64,000 bases of DNA from DASUPK01 sp035265665 (GTDB taxonomy: Bacteria; Actinomycetota; Thermoleophilia; Solirubrobacterales; 70-9): NCBI GenBank assembly GCA_035265665.1, contig DATFOK010000005.1:15230-79229 (forward strand). Direction: 5' to 3'. Shown piece after piece: positions 33,820 through 42,147 of this stretch (position 1 is the first letter of the stretch; each line of letters starts with the position of its first letter). The translations under genes and the position numbers were made by a program. Under the pieces are notes generated by a model. It saw only the letters and a list, made by a program, of their open reading frames with translations, had not been told where the DNA came from and searched no databases.

Positions 33820-35324
33820 GCGACGGGCCGGGGATCGTCTACCTGGTCGGCGCGGGCCCCGGCGACTCCGGCCTGATGACGATCCGCTCGCTGGATCTGA
33901 TCGTCGCGGCGGACGTGATCGTCCATGACCGCCTGATCCCCGCGGACGCCCTGGCTGCCGCCCGGCCGGATGCCGAGATCCTCTACGTCGGCAAGGAACC
34001 GGGTGAAGCGAGCGTCGCGCAGGAGGACATCGAGAAGTTGCTCATCGACCGCGCGCGCGAGGGCAAGATCGTCGTCCGGCTGAAGGGCGGCGATCCGTTC
34101 GTCTTCGGGCGCGGCGGAGAGGAGGCGGAGGCCCTGGCTGCGGCCGGCATTCCCTTCGAGGTCGTCCCCGGCGTGACCGCGGGGGTGGCGGCACCGGCCT
34201 ACGCGGGCATCCCGGTCACCCACCGTGAGGACGCCTCGGCGGTCGCCTTCATCACCGGCCACGAGAACCCCGAGAAGGAGGACTCCGTCCTCGACTACGA
34301 GGCTCTGGCGCGCTTCCCGGGGACGCTCGTCTTCTACATGGGCGTCAAGGCCCTGCCCCGTATCGCTGAAGCGCTGATCGAGGCCGGGCGCCAGGGCTCC
34401 GAGCCCGCCGCGGTGGTGGAGCGTGGCACCCTGCCCGGCCAGCGCGTCGTGAGCTCGACACTCGAGGGCATCGCGCAGGCAGCCGAGGAAGCCGACCTCA
34501 GGCCGCCCTCGGTGACGATCGTCGGCCCGGTCGCGGCTCGCCGGGATCGAATCGCCTGGCTCGAGGGCCGTCCGCTGCACGGCAAGCGAATCGTCGTCAC
34601 CCGCGCCCGGGCGCAGGCGAGCGAACTCGCCCGCCGCCTCGACGCGCTCGGCGCCGAGCCGATCGAGCTGCCCGCGATCCGAATCGAGCCCCGCCTCGAC
34701 TCCGACGAAGTCCGACGCGCCATCGAGAGCCTGCACGCCTACGCGCTCGTCTGCCTGACCAGCCCGAACGGGGTCAACCTTCTGTTCGAGGCGATGGCGG
34801 CCCAGGGCCGGGACGCCCGCGCTCTCGCTAACGCGAGCGTCGCGGCGATCGGCGCCGGCACCGAGGCCGCCCTCGCCGGGTACGGGGTGATCGCCGACAT
34901 CGTCCCGGACCGCTTCGTCGCCGAGGAGCTCGTCGAGGCGCTCGACCAGCTCCAGCTCGCGGCCAAGCCGGTGCTCGTCGCCCGCGCCGCCGAGGCACGC
35001 GAGCTCCTGCCCGACGCACTGCGCAAGAAGGGCGCCCAGGTGGACGTGGTGACGCTCTATGAGACCGTTGCCGAGGATCCCGACCCAGAGGCGCTCGAGC
35101 GCGCCCGCGAGGCCGACTACATCACCTTCACCTCCTCGTCGACCGTCCGCAACTTCGTCGAGAAGGCCGGGAAGAACGGGATCCCGAAGGACGCCCGGGT
35201 GGTCTCGATCGGCCCAGTCACCAGCGAGGCTGTCCGCGAGGCTGGCCTGACAGTCGACGTCGAGGCCGAGCGCCACGACATCGATGGACTGGTCGACGCG
35301 CTGCTCGCGGCGGTCTCACACTGA
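33816..35324 (+). CDS. Fused uroporphyrinogen-III C-methyltransferase / uroporphyrinogen-III synthase
   Basis: 502 residues, two enzymes. Residues about 6-250 are the SUMT (CobA) domain: VYLVGAGPGDSGLMTIRSLDL, VRLKGGDPFVFGRGGEEAE, VVPGVTAG and GTLVFYMGVK. From about 255 to the end lies HemD: KRIVVTRARAQASELARRLDALGAEP, LTSPNGVNLLF and DYITFTSSSTVRNF. HemD closes hydroxymethylbilane to uroporphyrinogen III, and CobA methylates it toward siroheme or cobalamin. The fusion is common in Actinobacteria and Firmicutes. hemB is not found next to it here. Confidence 0.95.
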   Translation: MSDGPGIVYLVGAGPGDSGLMTIRSLDLIVAADVIVHDRLIPADALAAARPDAEILYVGKEPGEASVAQEDIEKLLIDRAREGKIVVRLKGGDPFVFGRGGEEAEALAAAGIPFEVVPGVTAGVAAPAYAGIPVTHREDASAVAFITGHENPEKEDSVLDYEALARFPGTLVFYMGVKALPRIAEALIEAGRQGSEPAAVVERGTLPGQRVVSSTLEGIAQAAEEADLRPPSVTIVGPVAARRDRIAWLEGRPLHGKRIVVTRARAQASELARRLDALGAEPIELPAIRIEPRLDSDEVRRAIESLHAYALVCLTSPNGVNLLFEAMAAQGRDARALANASVAAIGAGTEAALAGYGVIADIVPDRFVAEELVEALDQLQLAAKPVLVARAAEARELLPDALRKKGAQVDVVTLYETVAEDPDPEALERAREADYITFTSSSTVRNFVEKAGKNGIPKDARVVSIGPVTSEAVREAGLTVDVEAERHDIDGLVDALLAAVSH

Positions 35325-35393
35325 CGCGACCGTCCTGCCTGAGGGTCGAGTGCGGACCCAAAGCCAGGACAGTCCCCAACGTAGGATCAGACG

Positions 35394-36209
35394 GTGGCGA
35401 CGCCGCGGCCGATCACGTTCCTCTCCGACTACGGCTACGAGGATGAGTTCGCCGGCGTCTGCCGGGCGGTGATCGCGCAGATCGCCCCCGGCGCGCCGCT
35501 GATCGACCTGAGTCACGGGATCGCCCGCCAGGACGTCCGACAGGGCGCGATCGTGCTCGCCAACGCGCTCCCCTCCTGTCCCCCTGGCGTCCACCTGGCC
35601 GTCGTCGATCCGGGCGTGGGCTCGGCGCGCCGGGCGGTGGCGGTCGCTGCCGCCGAGGGCCGCTTTCTGGTCGGGCCCGACAACGGACTGCTCTCGCGAG
35701 CCCTCGATCGGCTCGGAGGAGCCCTCGACGCGGTCGAGCTCGCGCGCTCGCCCTTCCGCCTCGAGCCGGTTTCGGCGACGTTCCACGGCCGCGACCTGTT
35801 CGCGCCGGTTGCGGCCCACCTCTCTCTCGGGGCCCGCCTCGATGAGGCGGGCCGGTCGATCGATCCCACCTCGCTGCTGAGGCTCGACCTTCCCACCCCG
35901 CAGGTCGGTCCGGATGAGATCGTCGCTCACGCGATCCACGTCGATGGCTACGGCAACGTCACCCTGGACCTCGACGCCTCGGCGCTCGCCGGCGGGCCGG
36001 TTCAGCCAGGGGACGCGCTGGAGGTCGAAGCACCGGACGGCCACTTCAACGCCGTCTGGGCCCGCACCTTCGCCGACGTCGACTCCGGCGAGGTGCTCCT
36101 CTTCGAGGATTCCTCCGGCGCGCTCGCGCTGGCGGTGAGCGGGGGCAGCGCCGCCGGGCTGATGGACCTCGCGCCGGATCGCGAGTTGAAGCTGCGGCCC
36201 CCGAAGTGA
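35394..36209 (+). CDS. SAM hydrolase (DUF62 / SAM hydroxide adenosyltransferase family)
   Basis: 271 residues, GTG start. Characteristic segments are ITFLSDYGYEDEFAGVCRAVI, IDLSHGIARQDVRQGAIVLANAL, HLAVVDPGVGSARRAV, LVGPDNGLLSRAL and FHGRDLFAPVAAHL, with the Asp-Arg-His-type active residues for water activation. These enzymes cleave SAM to adenosine and methionine; the halogenase subfamily uses halide, but its extra loop is not seen. The stop overlaps birA by four bases. Confidence 0.9.
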   Translation: MATPRPITFLSDYGYEDEFAGVCRAVIAQIAPGAPLIDLSHGIARQDVRQGAIVLANALPSCPPGVHLAVVDPGVGSARRAVAVAAAEGRFLVGPDNGLLSRALDRLGGALDAVELARSPFRLEPVSATFHGRDLFAPVAAHLSLGARLDEAGRSIDPTSLLRLDLPTPQVGPDEIVAHAIHVDGYGNVTLDLDASALAGGPVQPGDALEVEAPDGHFNAVWARTFADVDSGEVLLFEDSSGALALAVSGGSAAGLMDLAPDRELKLRPPK

Positions 36210-36982
36210 ATCCCGGCGCCGGAACCGGCAACGGCACGACGCCGGTGGGCTTCGGCAGCCCGCATCGCCATTTCCGGCGCGCCGACTCAACCAACGAGCG
36301 CGCCAAGGAGCTGGCGATGGCAGGCGCGCCGGGCGGGCTGGTGGTCACGGCCGATGAGCAGACGGCCGGCCGGGGCCGCCGCGGGAACGAGTGGTTCGCG
36401 CCGCCGGGATCCTGCCTGCTCTACTCGGCGCTTCTGCGGCCGTTCGCCGCGGCTGGAGTCGGGCTGCTGCCGCTGGCCGTGCCGGTCGCGGTCTGCGAGG
36501 CGGCGGAGGAGGTGGCACCCATGCGCTGCCAGGTGAAGTGGCCAAACGACGTCTGGGTCGACGAGCGCAAGGTCGCCGGCGTGCTCGTCGAGGCCCGCCC
36601 GGATGAGGGTTGGGCGGTGATCGGCGTGGGCCTCAACGTGGCGATCCCGCCTGAGGAGTTCCCGGCGGAGCTGCGCGAGACGGCGGCCTCTCTGCTTCCC
36701 ACCGAGGCGGAGGGCGGCGTGCCGGCCGGTGGGGCGCCCGGCGTCCGACGCGCGCTCGCGGCGCTCAACCAGTCGCTGGGACGCTGGACCGCGGCAAGCG
36801 ACGACGAGGTGCTCGCCGCCTTCCGGGCCCGCGATGCACTCTGCGGCAGGGAGATCTCATGGCAGGGTGGCGAGGGCATCGCCGAGCAGATCGACGAGCG
36901 CGGTCACCTGGTCGTCGAGAAGGCCGACGGGGAGCGAGTCGCACTGGGAGCCGGCGAGGTCCACCTCGCCGTTGACCGCTAG
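36206..36982 (+). CDS. birA: Biotin-[acetyl-CoA carboxylase] ligase
   Basis: 258 residues, short form without the N-terminal DNA-binding domain, so not a repressor. It attaches biotin to carboxyl-carrier proteins. Visible motifs are TADEQTAGRGRRGNEWFAPPG (biotinyl-AMP loop), SCLLYSALLRP, KWPNDVWVDERKVAGVLVE and GVGLNVAIP, followed by the small C-terminal barrel. Start GTG-type, coupled to the SAM hydrolase gene. Confidence 0.95.
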   Translation: MNPGAGTGNGTTPVGFGSPHRHFRRADSTNERAKELAMAGAPGGLVVTADEQTAGRGRRGNEWFAPPGSCLLYSALLRPFAAAGVGLLPLAVPVAVCEAAEEVAPMRCQVKWPNDVWVDERKVAGVLVEARPDEGWAVIGVGLNVAIPPEEFPAELRETAASLLPTEAEGGVPAGGAPGVRRALAALNQSLGRWTAASDDEVLAAFRARDALCGREISWQGGEGIAEQIDERGHLVVEKADGERVALGAGEVHLAVDR

Positions 36983-36991
36983 CGAGCCGGC

Positions 36992-37035
36992 GAACGTCCC
37001 TCGATCCCCCCTAGAGCGGGGCCTCCGGGACGTTC
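36992..37035. terminator. Probable bidirectional hairpin between convergent genes
   Basis: GAACGTCCC (36992-37000) pairs perfectly with GGGACGTTC (37027-37035), with an inner CCCC/GGGG pairing. It fills the 51-base space between birA and the convergent helicase gene and touches the helicase stop codon. No long T-run on either strand, but the position argues for transcription ending from both sides. Confidence 0.55.
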
Positions 37036-39658
37036 AGCGGGAGGACTCGTCGCCCGTCTCGATCTCGTCGGGCTCGTTGGCCTCCGGCCCGGCGCCGTTC
37101 TCGCTGCCGGCCTCGAGCTCATCGGGTTCCTGCTGCTCGTCATTCGACTCGGCGCGCGCCCCGTTCCTCTCCGCCGAGCCGCCGTCCTTTGAGGCGCCCT
37201 TGCGCTTCCGGCGCCTGCGGCGGCCACCCGACTTGGGGAAGTTGCGAAGCAGCTCGCGGGCAACGGCGGAAGGCTTGCGGGCCGCGCGCATCCGAGCCCC
37301 GCGCAACACCTCCTCGCCCTCGGGAGTGTGCGCGATCCCGGCGGCCAGCAGCGCAGCGGCGAGGCGGCGGTCCTGGTTGCGCGCCGCGTGCACCAGGCGG
37401 CGCGCGTTCCGCCCATGGGCCCGGCCGGATGAGTTGACGAGCAGCCCGAGCAGGCGCTTGGTCTCGGGCCAGCGCTGCACCGCGTACTCCTCGTGCAGGT
37501 CGCGGCTGTAGTCGGCGAGGCGCCAGACCCAGGCCTGGGCCTGGTCGCGGCGGCCGATCCGGCGCTCGGCGAGTGCCTCCAACATGACCTTGGTGCCTGC
37601 GCGCCGGTCGTCGCGGGACCAGGTGCCGATGGTGTCGATCGCATCGTCGAAGGCGTCGGGGTCGCGCAGCGCGGCGATCTCGGAGAGGGCCTTGATGCGC
37701 AGCTGCTGATTGCGGTTGCGCTGCACGCAGGTGAGCAGGAAGCGGCGGCGGAGCTCGCGGCTCTGGTCGTGCTGGAGCATCGCCTTGGCGCGGCGCCAGC
37801 CGGAGGGGTTGACCCGAGCGCCGGCGAGCGCCGCCCAGACGTGCTGCTCGGAGTGGTTCAGGTTCTCGACCGCGATCCGCCAGAGCTCGCGCTCGAGGAC
37901 GCGCAGGCGGCGGTTCGCATCGTCCGAGACCGGCACGACGCGCTTCTCGACCCGCACCCGGCGGCCGCGTCCGCGCCGCACCGGGCCGACGACGATCGCG
38001 CCGCCGCGGTAGACGTCGCGGTCGAGCAGGCTGTGCAGCGTGACGATCGTCTCGTCGTGCGTGGTCGCCGGGTGGACGAAGTCGATCACCAGGCCGGCTT
38101 CCTTGCCCGGGTTCCGCCGCGTCACGCGACCGACGCGCTGCTGATAGACGCGCCGCGAGGCAGTCGGGGCGAGATGCATGCAGATCGTCGCCCGGGGAGA
38201 GTTCCAGCCCTCGGCGAGCAGCATCGCGTTGCAGAGCACGTCCACGTCGCCTCGTTCGAAGCCAGCCAGGATCTCGGCGAGCTCGCGCTTCGGCGTCTCC
38301 CCGGAGACGGCGCGGGCGTTGATCCCCGCCTCCTGGAAGGCCTTGGCCACGTTGTTCGCGTGCTTCACCCCAGCGGTGTAGACGACGCCCGCGACCCGGC
38401 GAAAGCGCGAGCGGTAGAGGTCCGCGATCGCGACGTTGAAGGGAGTCTGGTCGAGGAGCTTGGCCAGCTCCTCCTGGTCGAAGTCCTGGTCCACCTCGCC
38501 CTTTCGCAGCGGCACCTTGGCGATCGTGCGGACGCCCGGCCCGGGCGGGATCCGGACGCAGCGAAGCGGCGCGATCACTCCGCGCCGGGCGGCCTGGGCG
38601 AGGTCGAAGCGCGACGTCTGGGTCGGGAAGAGGTCGGTGACGTGGCGGGCGATCAGTGCGCCGGTCGCGGTCATGCCGATGAAGACGGGCCCCGGCCAGG
38701 CCCGGATGCAGGCGCTGGTCTTCTCGCCGAGCGCGGTGTGGGCCTCGTCGCAGATGACGATCGAGTACGCGTCCGAGACCCGGCCGGCGTTGCGGACGAA
38801 CCACTGATAGGTCTCGACCGTGACCGGTCCGTACGGATGGTCGGCCCCGTCGAGCAGGGGCGGCGAGAGGCGGTCCGCGTAGCCGCGGTCCGAGATCTCG
38901 CCGATGAACTGGTCGACCAGGTTGCGCCGGTGGGTGAGGATCAGGATGCCGCCCGTCCGCGAGGCCTCGATGAAGCCGACGGCGGCGACCGTCTTGCCGG
39001 AACCTGTGGCGTGCTCGAACCAGAAGCGGCGGTCGGCGCCCGGATCCTCCGGCGCCTCATCGACGACATCCTCGTCGGACTCCTCGGTCCAATCCTCGGC
39101 TTCCTCCTCCTCGGTGGCCTCCTCGTCCTCGACCTCGCTGACCTCCTCGTCATCCTCCTCGCTGACCTCCTCGTCCTCGTCGAGGTCCACGTCGTCGGTG
39201 TCGGTGCCGACCCCGTTCTCGGAGGCGTCGTCCTCGGTTTCCTCGGTTTCAGCGACGGCCGGGGCGATGCCATTGCCGTTCCCGGTCCAGGAGTGACCGT
39301 TGATCCGCTCCTGGACGTCGGCGATCAGCGCGGCGAGCGTGCCCGAGAGGGCGTCGACCTGATGGGCGGAGAGCTCGGCGCCGTCTGCGAGATGCGGCTC
39401 TTCCTCCGAGAGCAGGCGCTCCAGCCCGAGCATGAGCGAGAAGTCGCGGCGCCACTCGATCGACGGGGCCTCGTGCCCCTCATCGATCTCGGCGAGAGCT
39501 GCGTCGAGCGCTCGCCGCCTGGGAGTCCCCGGGGCGAGATCCTTTGGTGTCTCCCCCTCCAGCAGGAAGGGCTCGCGGGCGAACTCGCGAGCACGCTCGA
39601 TGTCGGCGCTCGTAGGCGCCTTTGCCGCTTTGGCGGCTGCCTTGGTTTCTTCAGCCAT
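37034..39658 (-). CDS. SF2 DEAH-box helicase with long acidic insertion
   Basis: 874 residues from ATG 39658. The helicase core has Walker A HATGSGKTV (about 216-224), GGILILTHRRNLVDQF, DEAHTALGEK (motif II), MTATG (III), and in the second domain RAVSGETPKRELAEIL, GWNSPRATICMHLAPTASRRVYQQRVGRVTRR (V-VI). It resembles the type III restriction / UvrB-like ResIII group, with an ATPase translocase role on nucleic acids. Between the Q-motif (ELSAHQVDAL, about 96-105) and Walker A sits an acidic Glu/Asp-rich stretch at 137-206. The C-terminus ends in an Arg/Lys cluster then an acidic tail. A partner nuclease or methylase is not adjacent. Confidence 0.88.
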   Translation of the reverse strand: MAEETKAAAKAAKAPTSADIERAREFAREPFLLEGETPKDLAPGTPRRRALDAALAEIDEGHEAPSIEWRRDFSLMLGLERLLSEEEPHLADGAELSAHQVDALSGTLAALIADVQERINGHSWTGNGNGIAPAVAETEETEDDASENGVGTDTDDVDLDEDEEVSEEDDEEVSEVEDEEATEEEEAEDWTEESDEDVVDEAPEDPGADRRFWFEHATGSGKTVAAVGFIEASRTGGILILTHRRNLVDQFIGEISDRGYADRLSPPLLDGADHPYGPVTVETYQWFVRNAGRVSDAYSIVICDEAHTALGEKTSACIRAWPGPVFIGMTATGALIARHVTDLFPTQTSRFDLAQAARRGVIAPLRCVRIPPGPGVRTIAKVPLRKGEVDQDFDQEELAKLLDQTPFNVAIADLYRSRFRRVAGVVYTAGVKHANNVAKAFQEAGINARAVSGETPKRELAEILAGFERGDVDVLCNAMLLAEGWNSPRATICMHLAPTASRRVYQQRVGRVTRRNPGKEAGLVIDFVHPATTHDETIVTLHSLLDRDVYRGGAIVVGPVRRGRGRRVRVEKRVVPVSDDANRRLRVLERELWRIAVENLNHSEQHVWAALAGARVNPSGWRRAKAMLQHDQSRELRRRFLLTCVQRNRNQQLRIKALSEIAALRDPDAFDDAIDTIGTWSRDDRRAGTKVMLEALAERRIGRRDQAQAWVWRLADYSRDLHEEYAVQRWPETKRLLGLLVNSSGRAHGRNARRLVHAARNQDRRLAAALLAAGIAHTPEGEEVLRGARMRAARKPSAVARELLRNFPKSGGRRRRRKRKGASKDGGSAERNGARAESNDEQQEPDELEAGSENGAGPEANEPDEIETGDESSR

Positions 39659-39809
39659 CTGAGGCTCTCTGATCTGCCGCTCCTCGCCAAACGCGAAGAT
39701 GGCGAGGCGCAATTGGCCTGATCACGGGGGACCCGAGATACGGCTCTCCGCTCCGGGCTCTCCCTGGGTCCAGGAACTGGATGGACCGACAGGAATTAAA
39801 GCACTCTTG

Positions 39810-40433
39810 ATGGCTGACCCGTATTCCCTGACTGTGAAAGCCGATCCACACTCTCGTCTGGTCCGGTCGGCCCTCGCCCTGGCGACGCTGCTGGCGGCGT
39901 TGGCGATCGCCGGCTGCGGCGGCTCGGACAACGGAAATCCCGACTCCCGCCTCACCCTCGACCAGGCGAAGGAGCCCATCTCCGGAGCCCCGCCTCAGCT
40001 CGCCGGGATCCGCGCGCAGGCCAACCAGCTGCTCGACGGCGGCACGGACGCCTTCGACGCACGCCTCGAGCAGCTGCGCGGGATGCCCGTGGTGGTCAAC
40101 AAATGGGCCTCCTGGTGCGGTCCCTGCCGCTTCGAGTTCCCCTGGTTCCAGTCGCTGGGCGAGAAGCGCGGCGCGCAGATCGCGTTCCTCGGCGTCAATT
40201 CGAACGACTCGAGCGGTTCCGCCGAGACCTTCCTCTCGGAGCTGCCCCTGCCCTACCCGTCCTACTCGGACCCCGATCTCGACATCGCGCAGGAGCTGGG
40301 CGGGCCCCCGCAGGCTTTCCCCACGACCAGCTTCTACGACCGCTCCGGCAAGCTGATCTACACGCATCCCGGCCAGTACCAGGACGAGTCGGACCTGGTC
40401 GCGGACGTGAACAAATACGCAGCTGGCGGATAA
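39810..40433 (+). CDS. TlpA/ResA-like thiol-disulfide lipoprotein
   Basis: 207 residues from ATG 39810. Lipoprotein signal with lipobox LAIAGC, then a thioredoxin fold with active site WASWCGPCRFEFPWF and the cis-Pro region QAFPTTSFYD. Extracytoplasmic thiol reductants of this class serve cytochrome c maturation or sporulation. A link to the ccm genes at 29-31 kb is possible but not adjacent. It is divergent from the helicase gene with 151 bases between; I see no clear operator there. A longer start at 39699 lacks similarity. Confidence 0.87.
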   Translation: MADPYSLTVKADPHSRLVRSALALATLLAALAIAGCGGSDNGNPDSRLTLDQAKEPISGAPPQLAGIRAQANQLLDGGTDAFDARLEQLRGMPVVVNKWASWCGPCRFEFPWFQSLGEKRGAQIAFLGVNSNDSSGSAETFLSELPLPYPSYSDPDLDIAQELGGPPQAFPTTSFYDRSGKLIYTHPGQYQDESDLVADVNKYAAGG

Positions 40434-40440
40434 TGGGCCT

Positions 40441-40908
40441 ATGGAAGCCCTAGCGATCGGCCTCCTGGCGCTGGCGCTGCTGCTCTTCATCGCCGAGGCG
40501 CACGCCCCGACCACCGTGCTCGGGCTGCTCGGCGTCGCGTCCCTGGTGGCCGCGGGATTCGCCTGGCGGGACGCCGATCACGACCTGCCGGTCGCGGCGA
40601 TCATCGCCGGCGGCGTGATCCTCGCTGGCTTCGTCGTCTTCGCCTCACGCAAGGCGCTTGCGGCCCACCGGGACGAGCCGGTGCGCACCGGCTCGGAGGA
40701 GCTGGTCGGCGCTGTCGGCGAGGTGCGCGAGCCGCTCGACCCGGACGGCCAGATCTTCATTGCGGGCGCGCTCTGGAGGGCGCGGGCAACGGGTCCGGAC
40801 CAGATCGGGCTAGGCAATAGAGTCCGCGTCAAGGCGGTGGATGGCCTGACTCTTGAGGTCGAGCCGGTCGCCGACCAAGACACGGCAACAGTCGAGAAAG
40901 GGTCCTGA
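40441..40908 (+). CDS. NfeD-like membrane protein
   Basis: 155 residues: two to three membrane helices (ALAIGLLALALLLFIAEAHAPTT, then AAIIAGGVILAGFVVF) and a C-terminal OB-fold domain ELVGAVGEVREPLDPDGQIFIAGALWRARA, the classical NfeD ending. NfeD proteins pair with SPFH proteins; indeed the next gene, 2 bases on, is a slipin. The pair is thought to work in membrane organisation and quality control. The ClpP-like protease part of long NfeD forms is absent. Confidence 0.88.
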   Translation: MEALAIGLLALALLLFIAEAHAPTTVLGLLGVASLVAAGFAWRDADHDLPVAAIIAGGVILAGFVVFASRKALAAHRDEPVRTGSEELVGAVGEVREPLDPDGQIFIAGALWRARATGPDQIGLGNRVRVKAVDGLTLEVEPVADQDTATVEKGS

Positions 40909-40910
40909 CC

Positions 40911-41687
40911 ATGGCGGTAGCGATCGGCGTCCTCGTTGTCATCGCGTTCTTCGTGCTGATCTTCCTCGGCTCGTCGGTACGGGTTCTGAGGGAGTACGAG
41001 CGCGGGGTGATCTTCCGGCTCGGGCGGCTGATCGCGCAAAAGGGCCCCGGCCTGATCCTGCTGATCCCGGTGATCGACCGGATGGTGAGGGTAGATCTGC
41101 GAACGGTGACCCTCAACATCCCGCCGCAGGAGGTGATCACCCGCGACAACGTGCCGGCCAGGGTGAATGCGGTCGCCTACTTCCGCGTGATCGACCCGAA
41201 CAACGCGATCGTCGAGGTGGAGAACTTCCTGCTCGCCACCTCGCAGATCGCGCAGACCACGCTGCGATCGGTGCTCGGCAAGGCGGACCTCGACCAGCTG
41301 CTCGCCGAGCGTGAGCGGCTCAACGAGGACCTGCAGAAGATCATCGACGAGCAGACCGAGCCTTGGGGCGTGAAGGTGACGACCGTCGAGATCAAGGACG
41401 TCGAGATTCCTGAGCAGATGCAGCGGGCCATGGCGCGCCAGGCGGAAGCCGAGCGGGAGCGGCGCGCAAAGATCATCAACGCCGAGGGCGAGTTCCAGGC
41501 CGCGGAGAAGCTGTCGCAGGCCGCCGAGATCATCTCCAAGAACCCGGCGACCCTCCAGCTGCGCTACCTGCAGACGCTGCTCGAGATGGGCGTCAACCAG
41601 AACACGACGATCGTCTTCCCGCTGCCGATCGACCTGATCGAGGCCTTCACCGAGATCAGGGCGAAGGCCGCCTCGGCTGGCGCCTGA
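40911..41687 (+). CDS. Slipin (stomatin/prohibitin SPFH-domain protein)
   Basis: 258 residues. N-terminal membrane anchor VAIGVLVVIAFFVLIFLG, SPFH domain with VLREYERGVIFRLGRLIAQKGPGLI, VRVDLRTVTLNIPPQEVITRDNV and AYFRVIDPNNAIVEVENF, then a coiled coil QAEAERERRAKIINAEGEFQAAEKL. Slipins form ring-like oligomers at the membrane with NfeD. Start ATG 2 bases after the NfeD stop. Confidence 0.94.
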   Translation: MAVAIGVLVVIAFFVLIFLGSSVRVLREYERGVIFRLGRLIAQKGPGLILLIPVIDRMVRVDLRTVTLNIPPQEVITRDNVPARVNAVAYFRVIDPNNAIVEVENFLLATSQIAQTTLRSVLGKADLDQLLAERERLNEDLQKIIDEQTEPWGVKVTTVEIKDVEIPEQMQRAMARQAEAERERRAKIINAEGEFQAAEKLSQAAEIISKNPATLQLRYLQTLLEMGVNQNTTIVFPLPIDLIEAFTEIRAKAASAGA

Positions 41688-41691
41688 CGGC

Positions 41692-42147
41692 TTGAGCGCA
41701 GACTGCCGGCTGACGCTCACCGTGCGGCCGGCCCGCGACGCCGCCGAGGTAAAGGCGGCGATGGACCTGCGCGTCCGGGTCTTCGTCGACGAGCAGGGCG
41801 TCGATCCCGGTGAGGAGGTGGACGAGCTCGACGAGGAGTCCCTCCAGATCATCGGCCTCGATGACACTGGCGTGATCGCCACCTGCCGGGTGCGGGCGCT
41901 CGGCGAGGAGGAATGGAAGCTCGAGCGGATGGTGGTCGACCGGCGGGTGCGCGGGCTACGCGTCGGCGGACGCCTGCTGACGGGAGCGGAGGGGGAGGCG
42001 CGCCGGCGGGGCGCTCGGCAGATGGTCCTGCATGCTCAGCGGCGGGCCGAGCCGTTCTACGCGGCCCACGGCTACGCCGCGGAGGGCGACACCTTCCTGG
42101 ACGCCGAGATCGAGCACGTGCGGATGCGAAAGGAGCTCGGTGGCTGA
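41692..42147 (+). CDS. GNAT-family N-acetyltransferase (ElaA-like)
   Basis: 151 residues, apparently from TTG 41692. The fold runs LRVRVFVDEQGVDPGEEVDELDE, then ATCRVRAL and LERMVVDRRVRGLRVGGRLLTGAEGEARRRGA, the acetyl-CoA loop, and MVLHAQRRAEPFYAAHGY. This pattern fits ElaA-like GNAT enzymes; substrate unknown. The reading frame of galT begins inside its last codons (8-base overlap). Confidence 0.82.
   Translation: MSADCRLTLTVRPARDAAEVKAAMDLRVRVFVDEQGVDPGEEVDELDEESLQIIGLDDTGVIATCRVRALGEEEWKLERMVVDRRVRGLRVGGRLLTGAEGEARRRGARQMVLHAQRRAEPFYAAHGYAAEGDTFLDAEIEHVRMRKELGG

Noticed and set aside
37493..39721. Plus-strand frame of 742 codons opposite the helicase
   Set aside because: It mirrors the helicase codons. 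The Asp/Glu-rich part becomes Leu/Val/Ser-rich on this strand and gives false membrane segments.
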